Below are positions 19,874 through 31,496 of a stretch of 64,000 nucleotides of DNA, piece by piece (within the stretch, counting starts at the first letter, position 1; each line of letters begins with the position of its first letter). The notes under the pieces are model-generated. The model was not told where the DNA came from. It worked only from the letters and a program-made list of their open reading frames with translations, and ran no database searches. Origin of the DNA: Macrothele yani (Eukaryota; Arthropoda; Arachnida; Araneae; Macrothelidae); assembly GCA_039090855.1 (NCBI GenBank), contig CM076990.1, positions 202,869,232 to 202,933,231 of the forward strand. The letters run 5' to 3'. The position numbers and the translations under genes are program-made.

Positions 19874-22118
19874 CGTTCTCAACGTTATACTCTTATTATT
19901 ACTACTTTTCATGATCGATCTAACAAATAAATTACTTTTATACTCGCTATCCACCAAACACGCCTCAGAAAAGCATGCTAATGTTTCGAAATCTGAGCAT
20001 CGAAGCACGCAGTTCTTTTTCATGAAAAGAGGGAACTGAAATTTAAATAGTGAGGTAATTTCGCACGGCACGCTATCTCTTCTAGCCGCTATACTTGGGT
20101 CCAATGAGGGACGAGTTTAAACGAATTCCTGTGGCTATTTCCACTCTCTATTTGATTTACTTAATGGTTTATTAATGGCAGTGGCTTAATGGGTAGGTCC
20201 AAAGGGTTACAGTATTATTTAAGGTAGATGGCCGTAACTGGTAAAGTGAAGTGTTTTGTAGTGTCGGATAGGACTGAAGTTAAAGTTAAATTTCTGATTG
20301 CATAATGTCTGTTAATGTTGTGTAAGTGATAGGTGGTGCGCGAAGACCGCTCTCCTGTTGGGACCAGTGGTGTTCAGTTATTAGCTTTGCTACGTTGCCG
20401 TTGCTGGTGGAGATCGTCTGCGGAGAGGTAATTTTCCTGGTATGTATATTGAGTTGTAAATTTTTTTTTTGAAGATTGAAAAGATGCAGCATTTTTGGGT
20501 ATGTCAGCAGTGTCATTTATATTCATGGTTACTGAGTTTTGTGAGAATTTTGGGTGGAAGAGCTTTATCGCACTTACGATTTCTGGTTTCATTTAACAGA
20601 TGTAATGTTATCTCTTAAAATTTATCGAAGGTAACTAAAATAATATTCGGGCTTTCAGGTCTGCACAGGTGACAACTTCACATATATGTATTTTCTTGAA
20701 AGTTTGTGAAGCCATTTGCCGCGTGTACAAAATGTAAATTTTCAGAGCTACTTCATTAGTATGGCATGATGAAAGAAAGTTCATTATACTTTTTATTTTC
20801 TTTCGCAAAACAACCCCCCCAAATAGTGAAGGTTGATGCAGAAAATATATTGGTCATCATGAGGAATCACATTTTGCTATGAAAGGTATCTAGATGGTGT
20901 ATTAACAGTGGTAAAGAAAAATTTAGAAATGGATCATTACAAAAATGCTAACACAGGTTTGAAGAATCAATGAAGGGAAATCTTAATACATGGGAGATCG
21001 ATAAAATATTCAAAGCAAACAGAATATAAATTCTGAATTTGCTTGTAATTATTACTCTGGAGGTCGATTCCCACTCCAGGGCTATTAAATTTTCAAGTTT
21101 ACTGAGCGGTATTGCATGGATGACCAAAGAGTGTTAACAAGCAAATTCAGAATTTATATTCTGTTTGCTTTAAATACTTTATACGTTTGAAGAATAATAC
21201 CTGACATTTCAGTGCAATCTACAATCGTGCAATTGACAGAAACATGAAAATTGTTACATCTTGAATAGAACATCAAGTTTAGGTGGATGTATGTTGTACC
21301 TAACTGTTCACATATGCTAATAATTCTGTTGCTGGAATCGTGAGCCAGGTGATCTGACCACAAGCAGACAAGTGAGGAAATGGGTGGAGGTTCTCCTCGT
21401 TTTCACTTTTAAAATCCCATATATTATTCATAGTGTCTTAGATGCCGAAATAAAATTACATCCAGTTAGATGTTACATTCAACAGGCCTGTTTGTTGTCT
21501 GGGTCTAACCTGAAATTCTGAGTTTTTGTAATATTCTAAACCCAGAAATCCAGGTTTCAGAGTTTTGTGTTAGAATTTGGGAATCCCCAATAATGTTTCT
21601 GAAAATGCTATGAAGTGGTAATTAATTAAAAGTGCCTTTCCATATTCAAAACTGTAGTGCATGCTGAAAGGAAAACTACTTTTATCATTTTTGCAGCTGT
21701 ATCTGTATCAAATAATTTTGTTACAAAAGATTCAATGAATCCAATGAGCTGATTGCAGAATTGACAAAAATCACTGTAAGATGTCATGGCAGCAGGACTT
21801 AATCATCCAGAGCTGAACTGATCTCTATAGTTCATCTAAATGTTCTGAAGTGCAAAACTTGACTTCAAAAGTGCAATTTTTGAAGTTGAATTTCACAATT
21901 CCTTAGAGTTTGGCACATAAAGTTCAAAAATGTATTTTTGAAAAATTTCTAACATACTGGATTGGTACAAAAAACACACCAAAGTTAAATTTCACAGGTT
22001 TTAATAGTTAATTGTTGTGTAGCTAATTAATATAATGTGTGTAATATATAAACATGTACCGGTATTGTACATTGCATTGTACACAATATATAAATAATAT
22101 GTATTATTTTATAAATAC
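19874..22118. other. AT-rich DNA, no gene recognised
   Basis: Apart from the hairpin at 21012-21171, no repeat end, domain or convincing splice structure was found. Open frames are short and unassigned. Confidence 0.35.
21012..21171. repeat. 35-bp perfect inverted repeat with 90-nt spacer
   Basis: 21012-21046 (AAAGCAAACAGAATATAAAT...) and 21137-21171 are exact complements. The spacer shows nothing recognisable. It could be a small fold-back element or a template-switch product. Confidence 0.9.
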
Positions 22119-22350
22119 GAGGGTTGTACTGAAAGTTATGCAAAAGTGGGCATTACTTTTTTATTAACTGAGAAGTCGTTCAAATTGCACATGTTGGTAG
22201 AGTAACTCTCTATACAAAGGTACTACTGAACATAGTCTCCATCATAAACAATGCATTTGTGCCATTGCTGAACCCAACTTTTGAATCCGCTTTGAAAAAA
22301 TTCAAGTGTGGACTGGGCTATACTTCCGTATTTGGCCAGCATCATTTGCT
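22119..22350 (-). pseudogene. Mariner transposase C-terminal fragment
   Basis: The minus strand reads STLEFFQSGFKSWVQQWHKC then IVYDGDYVQ and stop, the usual mariner C-terminus. The left edge GAGGGTTGTACTGAAAGTTA has the look of a mariner-type TIR. The rest of the transposase is missing; Merlin-like text begins a few hundred bases to the right. Confidence 0.7.
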
Positions 22351-22619
22351 ACATCAGAGCAAGTGCTGATAGGTGGCGCTTCTGCTGCTTTGCCGCCGAG
22401 GCTGGTAACCATGTTACATCACCACCGTTTGCTCTGTGTGTGAATCCGTTCACTTACTTGTGTTGCCCCTGATTCTGTAAGTGCTGTTTTGTGTTTCTTC
22501 TGTTGTTCTTTCTGCATGTGTTTTTTCCATGTGGAATTGAAAACGCTTTTTCTAAGAAGTTGCCCAGGCTGAAGAGACTTGTTTTTCGGGGTGTGAGCAG
22601 CAGGGATTGATTGCAACCA

Positions 22620-23262
22620 GTAGAACATGTTCGGAAGGTCATTCAATGACTCTGAGTCAATAAGTCTCATCATTATGGGCAATTCAGGTGTCGGAGTAAT
22701 CGCGTTTCAGAGAAATCTAAGCAGTCTTCCCATGCACTTGGGACATGGTTTCACGACGTTCATATACCCATTGATAAGGTGATGACTCTTGCGTATTGTT
22801 ATGCCTAAGGATTGCCCTATGATGACGCCATTGAGGAATCTTCCTAGGGTGGTGTTACCATGTCCACTGAGACGGCAACTATTATCAGTATTGCAGAGAA
22901 CTAGTCTCAAAGTTCATGGTAGCCTCCCAAGAAGATGAAAGGAAAGCCTGGTGATGAAGGAGTGATTGTTGAAGTGAATGAGGTGAAGGTTGGGAAGTGC
23001 AAATACAACTGCAGTCTCCTCGTTTAGGGCACTTGGATCCTTGGTATCTTTGAACGTGATACCAAGCGATTCAGGGTCGAGATCTGCCCTGATAATGAGA
23101 GATCTGCGAGCACATTGCTGCCGCTCATACACAAACATGTACACCCATGAACTACTGTCATGACAGATGAGTGGGCTGCATATTGTAACGTCGGAAGCTG
23201 TGGATGCGAACATCTCGCAGTTAACTACTCACTGAACAATGTGGATCCTTACCCAAAGTGTT
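22620..23262 (+). pseudogene. Merlin (IS1016/ISXO2-like) transposase remnant
   Basis: Plus-strand text reads, with several stops and shifts, QFRCRSNR, GTWFHDVHIPIDKVMTLAYC, GLPYDDAIEES, STETATIISI, then VIVEVNEVKVGKCKYN, GTWILGIFERDTKRFRVEIC, STLLPLIHKHVHP, TDEWAAYCNV and LAVNYSLNNVDP. This order matches the DDE transposases of the Merlin/IS1595 group, including the ExDExKxGxxKYNRG-type block (here EVNEVKVGKCKYN) and the final HxxVNHSxxFVDP block (here VNYSLNNVDP). The usual catalytic D in the first block is N. It is a pseudogene; TIRs were not found. Confidence 0.75.
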
Positions 23263-23961
23263 GAGCAGTCCTTGCGAATGTCGGTAGCCAGTCTCCAAAT
23301 GGCGACCAGATATTTTGTAGTGGCTAATAAGTTTTTTAATATAGTAGCCAGGGCTCGAGTTTGACCGGTAGTTAGTAGCAAATTGCTAGCAAGCAAAGGC
23401 ATTTTGCTAGTGATAAAATGTGGTTCTAGCAAAAGTTGCTAGTGGAAAAATTTTGAATGTTTTAGTGTGAACTGTAAAGTGCCACTGCATTGCGCATGTG
23501 AAATATTTTAGACACATACAAAAAGGAACAACTGCTTTCTGGAAACGAATGTTTCTTGAAAAGTACAAACATTATAAAAACATTTTGGCACTAGTAGAAA
23601 TATCCAGTATATTTCCCTTATCTACTTCTGCATGTAACTGTTGGGTTGAATTAGAGGGGCAGTTTAAACTTGCAAACACTGAATGCTCTCGTGAGTATTG
23701 AGGTTGAAGGTCTGTCTTAAGGCAAGTTTGACCCCACGCCTGCTGTTTCAAAGTGGTACGATAAAGAGACCCGAAACCCAGGTAGTAAACCATACAGAAA
23801 ATAACTTGAGATTTTGAATAGTGTTCTTGAATTTTGAATAGTGTTCTTGAATTTTGTGAATAAAGCTAAATAAATAAAAAAATGCTTTTTAAATATTGCA
23901 TTCAAATTAAATTGTTATAATTAATCTTTCAGGTCATGAAAAGGTGAGTTATATCTAAATA

Positions 23962-25284
23962 CACTGCTGGCCACCAAAAATGCAACACCAAGAAGGAAGC
24001 ATCCGATTGGCCTGAAATTCGCAGCATGCGTCGCCCGTGAAAGGACATGCAAACGATTAGTACTGCAGGTCATATGCAAATCATGTGCGCCCAGCACACC
24101 ACCGAGAAGCACTATAAGAAGGGTGCACAGAAGGTGGCGTGTAAGTAGTGGGAGTGTGTTGTGCTGCCGGACCTGTGTGTGGGAAGCTTCCTGATGCCTC
24201 GTCGCAGAATACAGCAGTCATTCCAGCACATTTCGGAATTTTGGCAGAGGACGAATAGTGGTGTATCGTGACAGCAGTTTATCGTACCAAGACATCAGCA
24301 CCTGTGTGGGACAACATCCAGCAGCAGTGAGGCGAGTATGGATTCGGTGAGTGCAGGAGGGACTGACGGACCGACGTGCGATGGGCATTGACGGCTCGCA
24401 CCGCCACATCACGAACGTTACAGAAGGAATTTGGGTGTGTTGCGCAACAACCTGTGCCAGCACATACCGTTCGACGTCTCTGTAGGAGCGGGCGCCCATT
24501 GCTCCGATTACCGTTGACGTTACACCACCGACGAGTGCGGCGGCAGTGGGCCGTTGAACGCCGCACTTGGACTACGGAATGGCATGACATTGTCTTGTCC
24601 GACAAATCCCACTTCTGCCTGCGACACCACGATGGTCGGATCCGTGTGTTGCGGCGAGAGACTATATGACGCCTGCATTATGCATCGCCATACCGGTCCG
24701 TCGCCTGGCGTTATAGTTTGGGGTGCAAGTGGATATGACACCCGCACCCCTCTGGTACGCATCGCCAGTACACTCGACAGCCACCGCTACATCTCCGACG
24801 TTTTGGAGCCTGTAGTCCTCCCTTACCTGCAGGACCTGCCAGCGGCCACGTTTCAACAGGACAATGCATGCCCACACGTGGCACGCATCGTGCAACAATT
24901 CTTCACGGCCTACCAGGTGTCACTGCTGCCGTGGCCCACCTGTTCTCCCGATATGTCTCCCATCGAACACGTCTGGTTGCTGATCGGCAACCGAGTGGCC
25001 CGGCAAGCACCACCCGCGGATATGCCTGATGGAAGTGTGGCAGCGTGTGGAAGCAGCCTGGGCCGACATACCCCAAGCCCACATCCAAAGCCTCTTTTGT
25101 TCGATATAGCGGCCGTTATTGCCAGCCATGGAAGCCACACGAACTATATGTCTGCGTGTTCCGCAAGTCGCACGGGCCTGTAAGCTCAATCGTTTCATCT
25201 TTGTATCTGTTGTTATGTGTCCAGTAAATCAGGCTTTGTTTTCTAGTGTCGTTCTTGGTGTTGCATTTTGGGTGGCCAGCAGTG
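23962..25284 (+). mobile_element. Tc1-like DNA transposon (copy B)
   Basis: TIRs start CACTGCTGGCCACC(A/C)AAAA and extend past TGCAACACCAAGAA. TA flanks are at 23960-23961 and 25285-25286. The length of 1.32 kb is normal for a short-TIR Tc1-like element. Inserted in a hAT-like element. Confidence 0.93.
24194..25183 (+). pseudogene. Tc1-like transposase (copy B), frameshifted
   Basis: The start MPRRRIQQSFQHISEFWQRT matches the family's N-terminus. After stops and shifts in the helix-turn-helix region, a long frame (24554-25183) carries PSPGVIVWGASGYDTRTPLV, ISDVLEPVVLPYL, FQQDNACPHVARIVQQF (second catalytic D in QDNA) and WPTCSPDMSPIEHVWLLIG (the E of the DD34E triad in PIEHVW). The segment corresponding to the first catalytic D (LSDKSHF) is in another frame near 24598. 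It is dead but relatively young. Confidence 0.88.
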
Positions 25285-25739
25285 TATTTGTAATCTTTTC
25301 AGCATTACAATGTGACAGTTACAGTGGTGAAATCAACATTTGTCATAATTGACTAATGGAGTGAGACATGTTAAAGTTTCTTTTGTATAATATTAATAAA
25401 CTTTTGCTAGTAGATAATGCAATTTGCTAGTAAAAATATAAGGCCACTAGCAAGTGTTGCTACTGATAAAAACAAAAAAAAAAAAAAAAAAAACGAAATC
25501 AAGGCCCTGTAGTAATCAATGGTGGCCAGTAGATTTTTTTTTTTCCCAAGTGAGCAACTATTTTGTCCAACTTCCCCCCCCCCCCCCCACACACACTTGT
25601 GAATGAATATAGAGTTCTGTTTTCTCGCCTGTGTTTCTGCAGCTGCTTCGAAAATGAATGGAAGTGAAGGTGGGCTTCGAGAGAAACTTAATCTGCTGAC
25701 AGATCAGCCTGGAGCAAACAAAGGGTCAAGGTTACCAAA

Positions 25740-25830
25740 GCAACCTTTGCCATGGTATAATGTATCTTTGCCATGGTGTATATATATTGGATCTTTGCCA
25801 TGGTATATGTATTTTTGCCATGCCAGCCTT
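25740..25830 (+). repeat. Short imperfect tandem repeat (TTTGCCATGGTATA)
   Basis: Four to five diverged copies of a ~25-30-bp unit built on CTTTGCCATGGTATA. No function visible. Confidence 0.75.
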
Positions 25831-25984
25831 TGCCACAGTATACTGTGCACAAAGTATAATGTCATCTACTGGTAACAGAATTATCTTTGAATCTCTGTTA
25901 AGTCACATATATATATATGCTTCACAAAAAGAAACAAACAGTTATGGCAATTTTTTTAAGATGATGCAGCTACTACATCTAATG

Positions 25985-26135
25985 CCATGTAGTACTTGCT
26001 CCTTGTGAGCGTGGCTTTTCAGCAATGAACCTCATAAAAACGAGTAATCGGGCACGTCTGAATAGTGGCACTTTAAATGACTTAATGATGATTAGATGCA
26101 AACGGCCCTTTAATCGAAGATTTTGATCCTCAAAA
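25985..26135 (+). pseudogene. hAT transposase C-terminal fragment
   Basis: Plus-strand text reads APCERGFSAMNLIKTSNRAR then LNSGTLNDLMMIRCKRPFN. The CERxFSxMNxIKTxxRxxL block is the hAT C-terminal dimerisation region. Only this end is left, next to a minisatellite. Confidence 0.75.
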
Positions 26136-26175
26136 TGCTGTTCAATTGTGGTGGGCAGATATGAAGATCAGATGC

Positions 26176-26575
26176 AGTAGTACATATCATCAGTAAACTG
26201 TATCAAGCATAGTACATATCAGCAGTAAACTGTATCAGACACAGTACATATCAGCAGTAAACTGTATCAAGCACAGTACATATCAGCAGTAAACTGTACA
26301 CAGTACATATCAGCAGTAAATTGTATCAGACAGTACATATCAGCAGTAAATTGTATCAGACAGTACATATCAGCAGTAAACTATCAACTGTATCAGACAC
26401 GGTACATATCAGCAGTAAACTGTATCAGACAGTACATATCAGCAGTAAACTATCAACTGTATCAGACAGTACATATCAGCAGTAAACTGTATCAACTGTA
26501 TTAGACACAGTACATATTGGCAGTAAACTGTATAGATGGGAATATCAGACACAGTACATATCAGCAGTAAACTGT
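26176..26575 (+). repeat. ~30-bp minisatellite, about 13 copies
   Basis: The repeated core is CAGTACATATCAGCAGTAAA followed by CTGTATCAGACA in variable form. Copies vary from ~22 to ~45 bp through loss or gain of CTATCAACTGTATCAGA. Some have TATTGGCAG or TGTATAGATGGGAATATCAG interruptions. Non-coding. Confidence 0.95.
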
Positions 26576-26579
26576 ATCA

Positions 26580-27200
26580 ATGCCACTTTATTTATTCGTA
26601 TATACAGTAGACTCTTGCTAATCTGGCCTCCTCGTGTGGTTTTTGGTTGCAGAAATCGTGTTATATTAAACTGTAATGAATTATATTTCATACACGAGTG
26701 AAGTTTTCACTTTTAACGCTATGTTTTGTTTTGAATTGGCACTAACGTTAATGTAATTCAGTTTAAAATAAAAGTAGGAACGATCCTCAAAACAATTAAG
26801 AATATTACAAAAAGCATCTTCATTAAAGCGGAAGGAAATCTGTGACTTGTTTTGAAGTGACCACACTGAGCAGAAAATGCAAGATTTCATCTGTGCTGTA
26901 TTCAGAGGTTAAAATTCAAATTTGCAGAGGAAGGGAGTCTCCCCACTTGTGTTTGTAAATGGAGGGGATTGAAAATTTCAGGTGGGGAGTTTTGAATATG
27001 TGACTTAATATTAAAAGACTGCGAAAACAGTAGTAATTTTTCAAACAATATATGCTGTACTTGGTTCTTAAAACAAACAGGTAAATTAGATAAAAAAATT
27101 ACTGCATTCAATCTAATACAAATTATCATGATTCATTTTACAAAACTAGAGTTGTTCATTTTGCAGTACATCAATATCATAAAATTGCTACTGAAGTATA
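26580..27200. other. Unassigned DNA
   Basis: No supported gene or element end between the minisatellite and the next Tc1-like element. Confidence 0.35.
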
Positions 27201-27202
27201 TA

Positions 27203-28411
27203 CACTATATTGACAAAAGTCACCGTACACCCCTTCAAAAGCAAATGAACGGATCCGCTGCGTTGTTAAGATGCACGGTACAGCTGCAAACGGTATAAAA
27301 CCAAGCCTGCAGCTGACCGCAATCATATTGAACTGTGAGGTTGAGTGAAAAACTGACTTTGAGAAAGGAAAGATTGTTGGGTGTTATTTAGTGGGTTGTC
27401 CATAAGAGAAACTGAGAAGCGTTTAAACATACCCAAGTCAAGTGTTTTGGATTTACTCAATAAGTGGAAGACACATGGTGTGCCCGAAGCAGCAAAATGT
27501 ACCGGCAGACCAAAGAAAATCAGTGATAGAGGGCGTCGAAGCCTCAGGAGAGCTGTTACAGCTAATCGATGGAGTACTTATTACTGTACAAGATCTTAGT
27601 GTACAGTTGAGTAAAAATGCTGGAACCTCGGAATATACACGTACCATTTGCTGACAACTTCATTCCATGGGTTACTGTGGTCGTGCGGCTGCTCATAAGC
27701 CTTTCATCTCCACTCAGAATGCTACTCATCATTTAGCATGGTGTAAAGAACATTTATCGTGGACCGTAGGTCAATGGAAATGAGTCCTATAAACTGATCA
27801 GTCTGATGGCAGTGTGTGAGTATTGCTGCATCCGGGGGAACATTATTTACCACAGTGTACTGTTCATATAGTCAAGTTTGGAGCTGGCAGTGTACTCGTG
27901 AGGGGGTGTTTTTTGTGGTATGGTCCCGGCCCATTGGTTATCGTGGACAAACCTATTAACCAGCACGTCTACCTCGATATTCTGGACAATTGTGCCCTAC
28001 CAACTCTGTGGAAATACTATGGAACCGAGCCATGTTGGTACCAGCAGGATAATGCACCGAGTGATAAAGCAAGGACTGTTATGGCGTGGTTTGATGATAA
28101 TTCCATATCGTGAGTGGACTGGCCAGCACAGAGCCCTGATCTTAATCCCACAGAACACCTATGGGATGAATTAGAGCACCACATAAGTTTGGAACCAAAG
28201 GCCTACTATTAAGCATCAGTAAGCGGCAGCATTATGTACTGAATGGAAGTGCACATCTATCGCTGTGTTCCAAAACCTTGTCAAAAGCATGTTTCGAATG
28301 GTCAGTGCATGCATTAAGGCCAAAGGTGGACTGACACCGTACTAATGTATGTAAGTAAGTGCTATGTTGTGTTTCTCTTCAAGGTGTCCAGTTACTTTTG
28401 TCAATATAGTG
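27203..28411 (+). mobile_element. Tc1-like DNA transposon (copy C)
   Basis: TIRs CACTATATTGACAAAAGT(C/A)A at both ends, with TA at 27201-27202 and 28412-28413. Length 1.2 kb. Carries a broken Tc1 transposase on the plus strand. Confidence 0.95.
27345..28230 (+). pseudogene. Tc1-like transposase (copy C), broken
   Basis: N-terminal text KTDFEKGKIVGCYLVG, then IRETEKRLNIPKSSVLDLLN (helix-turn-helix) and GRPKKISDRGRRSLRRAV. After stops, the catalytic half reads FGAGSVLVRGCFLWYGPGPL, YLDILDNCALPTLW, WYQQDNAPSDKARTV and, past a stop, WPAQSPDLNPTEHLWDELEH. QDNAP (second D) and PTEHLW (E) are in place. Multiple stops make it a pseudogene. Confidence 0.9.
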
Positions 28412-29140
28412 TATGTCTGTCTTTCATTTCTTGCCACAGGTAGCAAGCTTTAATCAGCTGATTTTTTAATTTTTTTATTTCTGAGGTTTTATCTGGCCCA
28501 ATTTCAAAAATATGCATTAAGATTTTTGTTGCTCTGTGAATCTCTAAATTTTGTTTTGTGTGTGCTAAAGCCACGCTCACATGGTACATTAGTTAAACAT
28601 AACACAAGACTTACTTACAGGAGAATCTTTTGACACTAATGGAAATGTGTGCAGATGGTTGCTTATAAAACTCTTAGAAAACTTTGGACATTGGTGCATA
28701 TACTCTTCATTTTTTTACAGCTATGTTGGAATAATGAATATTCCATAACTGTATCTTCATTAATTTAGACCCCCCCCCAAAAAAAAAAAAAAAACTGGTC
28801 TGCCAGACTTTTGAAAGACTGTACCAAAACTTCTGTGTGTGTTGCTTCACAGATTCAAGTTCTACACACTCAAACTTCAAAAAGAGTTCCATTGTATTGT
28901 GAAGGAAGGAAATCTACAGTTTATCTCAGTCGCAAAAGATAAAATAAACCTTCACTGGACATCACCTTTACTGGACATTGTGATGACTGATTTATTATTT
29001 TTGAATGTTTTCCTTCAGCTCTGAAAAAAATATCTTCTTGAGTACTATGTATGAGATGCTCACATTTAATTGAGACTTGGTTGATTCAACCATTCTTCTG
29101 ATGTGAAGAATGTCCAGTTTTTCCCTTTGCAACCATTTAC
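28412..29140. other. Unassigned DNA
   Basis: AT-rich with C and A runs near 28770. No gene supported. Confidence 0.35.
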
Positions 29141-29626
29141 AGAGGGAAAATAACATTTAACAGTGATTCAGGGCAGTGGAAACATCGTGAAAAAAAAAAA
29201 AATTACGTTTACGGAAAAATCTTTGCTCTGTCCAACTTCTGTTTTCCGAAATTTTTCTCAGTTTTCAAGCTGAAACAAAATCAGTTATCAAACAAAACTA
29301 TATTTTACAATGACACTAAGCAGAGGGAATATCGCGAGGAAACCAAAAAAATTATGTTTACAGATTAAATCTGCAGTTCGTCTAACTTCCGTTTTCGAAA
29401 GTTTTAAAAGATGAAATTCCGTCCCCAGCTGAAAAATGCACCCCCTGCTTCCACCCCCCAATAATCTTCAGTGCGTTCTGGAGAAAGACGCAAATGATAA
29501 CTAAATTGGAGTTCCTCAAATCTGCGGAAGAAACTCGTACCTAAAGTTTACAAGGAATTTTTGCTCTGTCGAACTTCTGTTATAGGAAATTGTTGTCTAT
29601 ACTTTCAAGCTGAAATACAAACATTT
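29140..29626 (+). repeat. Degenerate ~150-bp satellite, array 1 left part
   Basis: Diverged units carry the same landmarks in order: CAGAGGGAA(C/T)AT, an A run, TTACG(T/A)TTAC, (C)TCTGTCCAACTTC(C/T)GTTTTC, TTTTCAAGCTGAAA, ACAAACATTTAT. The array resumes at about 31630-31930 after a Penelope-like element, and a second array lies at 51700-52400. Confidence 0.75.
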
Positions 29627-29727
29627 ATTGTGGAATAACTTTTTTTACGGGTCTTTTAGAGGTTATTTTTAATGAAAGTTGGTTGTCAAATTTTCGAACT
29701 AAAGCCTAGTTCGTCATCAGGACTATG

Positions 29728-30282
29728 TCACTGGAGTAGTTGCTGCCACTCAATTGGAAGAGACCATCCGCAATTATCGTTAATTGTGGTACTTCTTCTT
29801 CTTGCTATTTCGATCCCTTCTTCTAGTTTTCTCTTTACTAAGTTTGACTGGTGGGCGATTATTTTCACTGAGTCCCAATTTATAGAGTGTCCACTTGCTT
29901 GTACATGTCTGTCTAGCCCTGTTTTGTTCCCAATGTTCCTAATAGCTGCTTGGTGTTCTTTCATTCGGACCTTAATACTTCCCCCTGTTTCTCCTATATA
30001 GCTGAGTCCGCAGTTACAGTCGATGCAGTAAATTACTCCTTCCTGCAATTGGATGTCCAATTCTTTCTGCTTTAAAGCTGGCAGGAATTTCTTTATTTTG
30101 TTATTAAGATCTGGAGCTAGCCTGATATTATATTTTGCTCCGATCCTTTTCAGTTTCTCGAAAAGTCCCTTGTGGTACATAATTTTGCTGGTGAATTTGA
30201 AGTTGGTTTTTTCCTGCTTCTTTTTTGGCACTTGTTTAAATATTTTCTCAACATATGGGGAGGAGTAATTGTTTTCTGCCAA
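29728..30282 (-). pseudogene. Inverted copy of the GIY-YIG endonuclease end
   Basis: The minus-strand frame of 184 codons repeats the last part of the Penelope-like protein (SYIGETGGSIKVRMKEHQ) with few changes, for example GGS for GRS. It is the coding text of the left inverted arm, not a separate gene. Confidence 0.85.
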
Positions 30283-30353
30283 CAGCTTCTCAAAAGATCT
30301 TCACAAAGAAGAATTAAAGGAAATGTTGGCAGAAAACAATTACCCCTCCCCAT

Positions 30354-31496
30354 ATGTTGAGAAAATATTTAAACAAGTGCCAAAAAAGAAGCAGGAAAAA
30401 AGAAATACTACTTGGCATATATGAACTGCTCCTATTTTCCTTCAAGAATAATTTCTTCCAGTTTGGAAAGAAATATTACAGGCAAACTTCAGGACTTGCA
30501 ATGGGTTCTCCACTAGCACCTCTGCTAGCAAATTATTATATAAGTAAACTAGAGGCAAAAATCCTTATACAACCCTCTTTGTTTGCTCTCTATGTAAGGT
30601 ACATGGATGATGTCCTAATTATAGTAGATACTGTGGACCAATCTCTACCCTCTCAGATTCTGGAAGAATTTAACTTACTAGAGAATACCTTGAAGTACAC
30701 CCTGGAACAGGAAAAAGACCATAGCATCAATTACCTGGATTTAACCTTGACCTCAAGAGAAGGGAAAATATTCACTCAACTTTTTAGAAAACCCACCAAC
30801 ACAGGGAAGATGTTAGACTTCTGCTCATTCCACCCTGATTATATTAAATCGAATACAGCGAGACAATTTTTGGAAAAAATTGAAATCCTGGTCTCTTCAG
30901 CTTCTCAAAAAGATCTTCACAAAGAAGAATTAAAGGAAATGTTGGCAGAAAACAATTACCCCTCCCCATATGTTGAGAAAATATTTAAACAAGTGCCAAA
31001 AAAGAAGCAGGAAAAAACCAACTTCAAATTCACCAGCAAAATTACGTACCACAAGGGACTTTTCGAGAAACTGAAAAGGATCGGAGCAAAATATAATATC
31101 AGGCTAGCTCCAGATCTTAATAACAAAATAAAGAAATTCCTGCCAGCTTTAAAGCAGAAAGAATTGGACATCCAATTGCAGGAAGGAGTAATTTACTGCA
31201 TCGACTGTAACTGCGGACTCAGCTATATAGGAGAAACAGGGAGAAGTATTAAGGTCCGAATGAAAGAACACCAAGCAGCTATTAGGAACATTGGGAACAA
31301 AACAGGGCTAGACAGACATGTACAAGCAAGTGGACACTCCATAAATTGGGACTCAGTGAAAATAATCGCCCACCAGTCAAACTTAGTAAAGAGAAAACTA
31401 GAAGAAGGGATCGAAATAGCAAGAAGAAGAAGTACCACAATTAACGATAATTGCGGATGGTCTCTTCCAATTGAGTGGCAGCAACTACTCCAGTGA
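30354..31496 (+). CDS. Penelope-like reverse transcriptase-GIY-YIG endonuclease, 5'-truncated
   Basis: A 380-codon uninterrupted frame. The first ~17 residues (MLRKYLNKCQKRSRKK) come from the duplicated 3' segment and are out of context. From residue ~18 it is the later half of a reverse transcriptase: TSGLAMGSPLAPLLANYYIS and YVRYMDDVLIIVD (catalytic YMDD), then NYLDLTLT and LFRKPTNTGKML. Residues ~295-340 hold the GIY-YIG nuclease motif: YCIDCNCGLSYIGETGRSIK, VRMKEHQAAIRN, SGHSINWDSVKII. The fingers and the first catalytic aspartate are missing, so the copy is 5'-truncated and cannot retrotranspose by itself. The ATG may not be a natural start. Confidence 0.85.
   Translation: MLRKYLNKCQKRSRKKEILLGIYELLLFSFKNNFFQFGKKYYRQTSGLAMGSPLAPLLANYYISKLEAKILIQPSLFALYVRYMDDVLIIVDTVDQSLPSQILEEFNLLENTLKYTLEQEKDHSINYLDLTLTSREGKIFTQLFRKPTNTGKMLDFCSFHPDYIKSNTARQFLEKIEILVSSASQKDLHKEELKEMLAENNYPSPYVEKIFKQVPKKKQEKTNFKFTSKITYHKGLFEKLKRIGAKYNIRLAPDLNNKIKKFLPALKQKELDIQLQEGVIYCIDCNCGLSYIGETGRSIKVRMKEHQAAIRNIGNKTGLDRHVQASGHSINWDSVKIIAHQSNLVKRKLEEGIEIARRRSTTINDNCGWSLPIEWQQLLQ

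Larger units (their letters stand above)
23349..25509 (+). mobile_element. hAT-like element split by a Tc1-like element
   Basis: The left end CAGGGCTCGAGTTTGACC and the right end (complement CAGGGCCTTGATTTCG) resemble hAT termini. Subterminal text on both sides is rich in TAGTAGCAAATTGCTAG-like motifs in inverted orientation. Flanks ATAGTAGC and TAGTAATC are only an imperfect 8-bp duplication. Without the Tc1-like insert the element is ~0.84 kb and encodes no complete protein. Confidence 0.45.

Noticed and set aside
23498..23701. hAT C-terminus in ALVEISSIFPLSTSACNCW text
   Set aside because: Suggestive of ALVEIxxxLPxSSAxCER but too short and with the key ER missing; left as part of the hAT-like remnant only.
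26176..26575. CRISPR-like array
   Set aside because: The repeats are directly tandem without unique spacers, and the window is eukaryotic.
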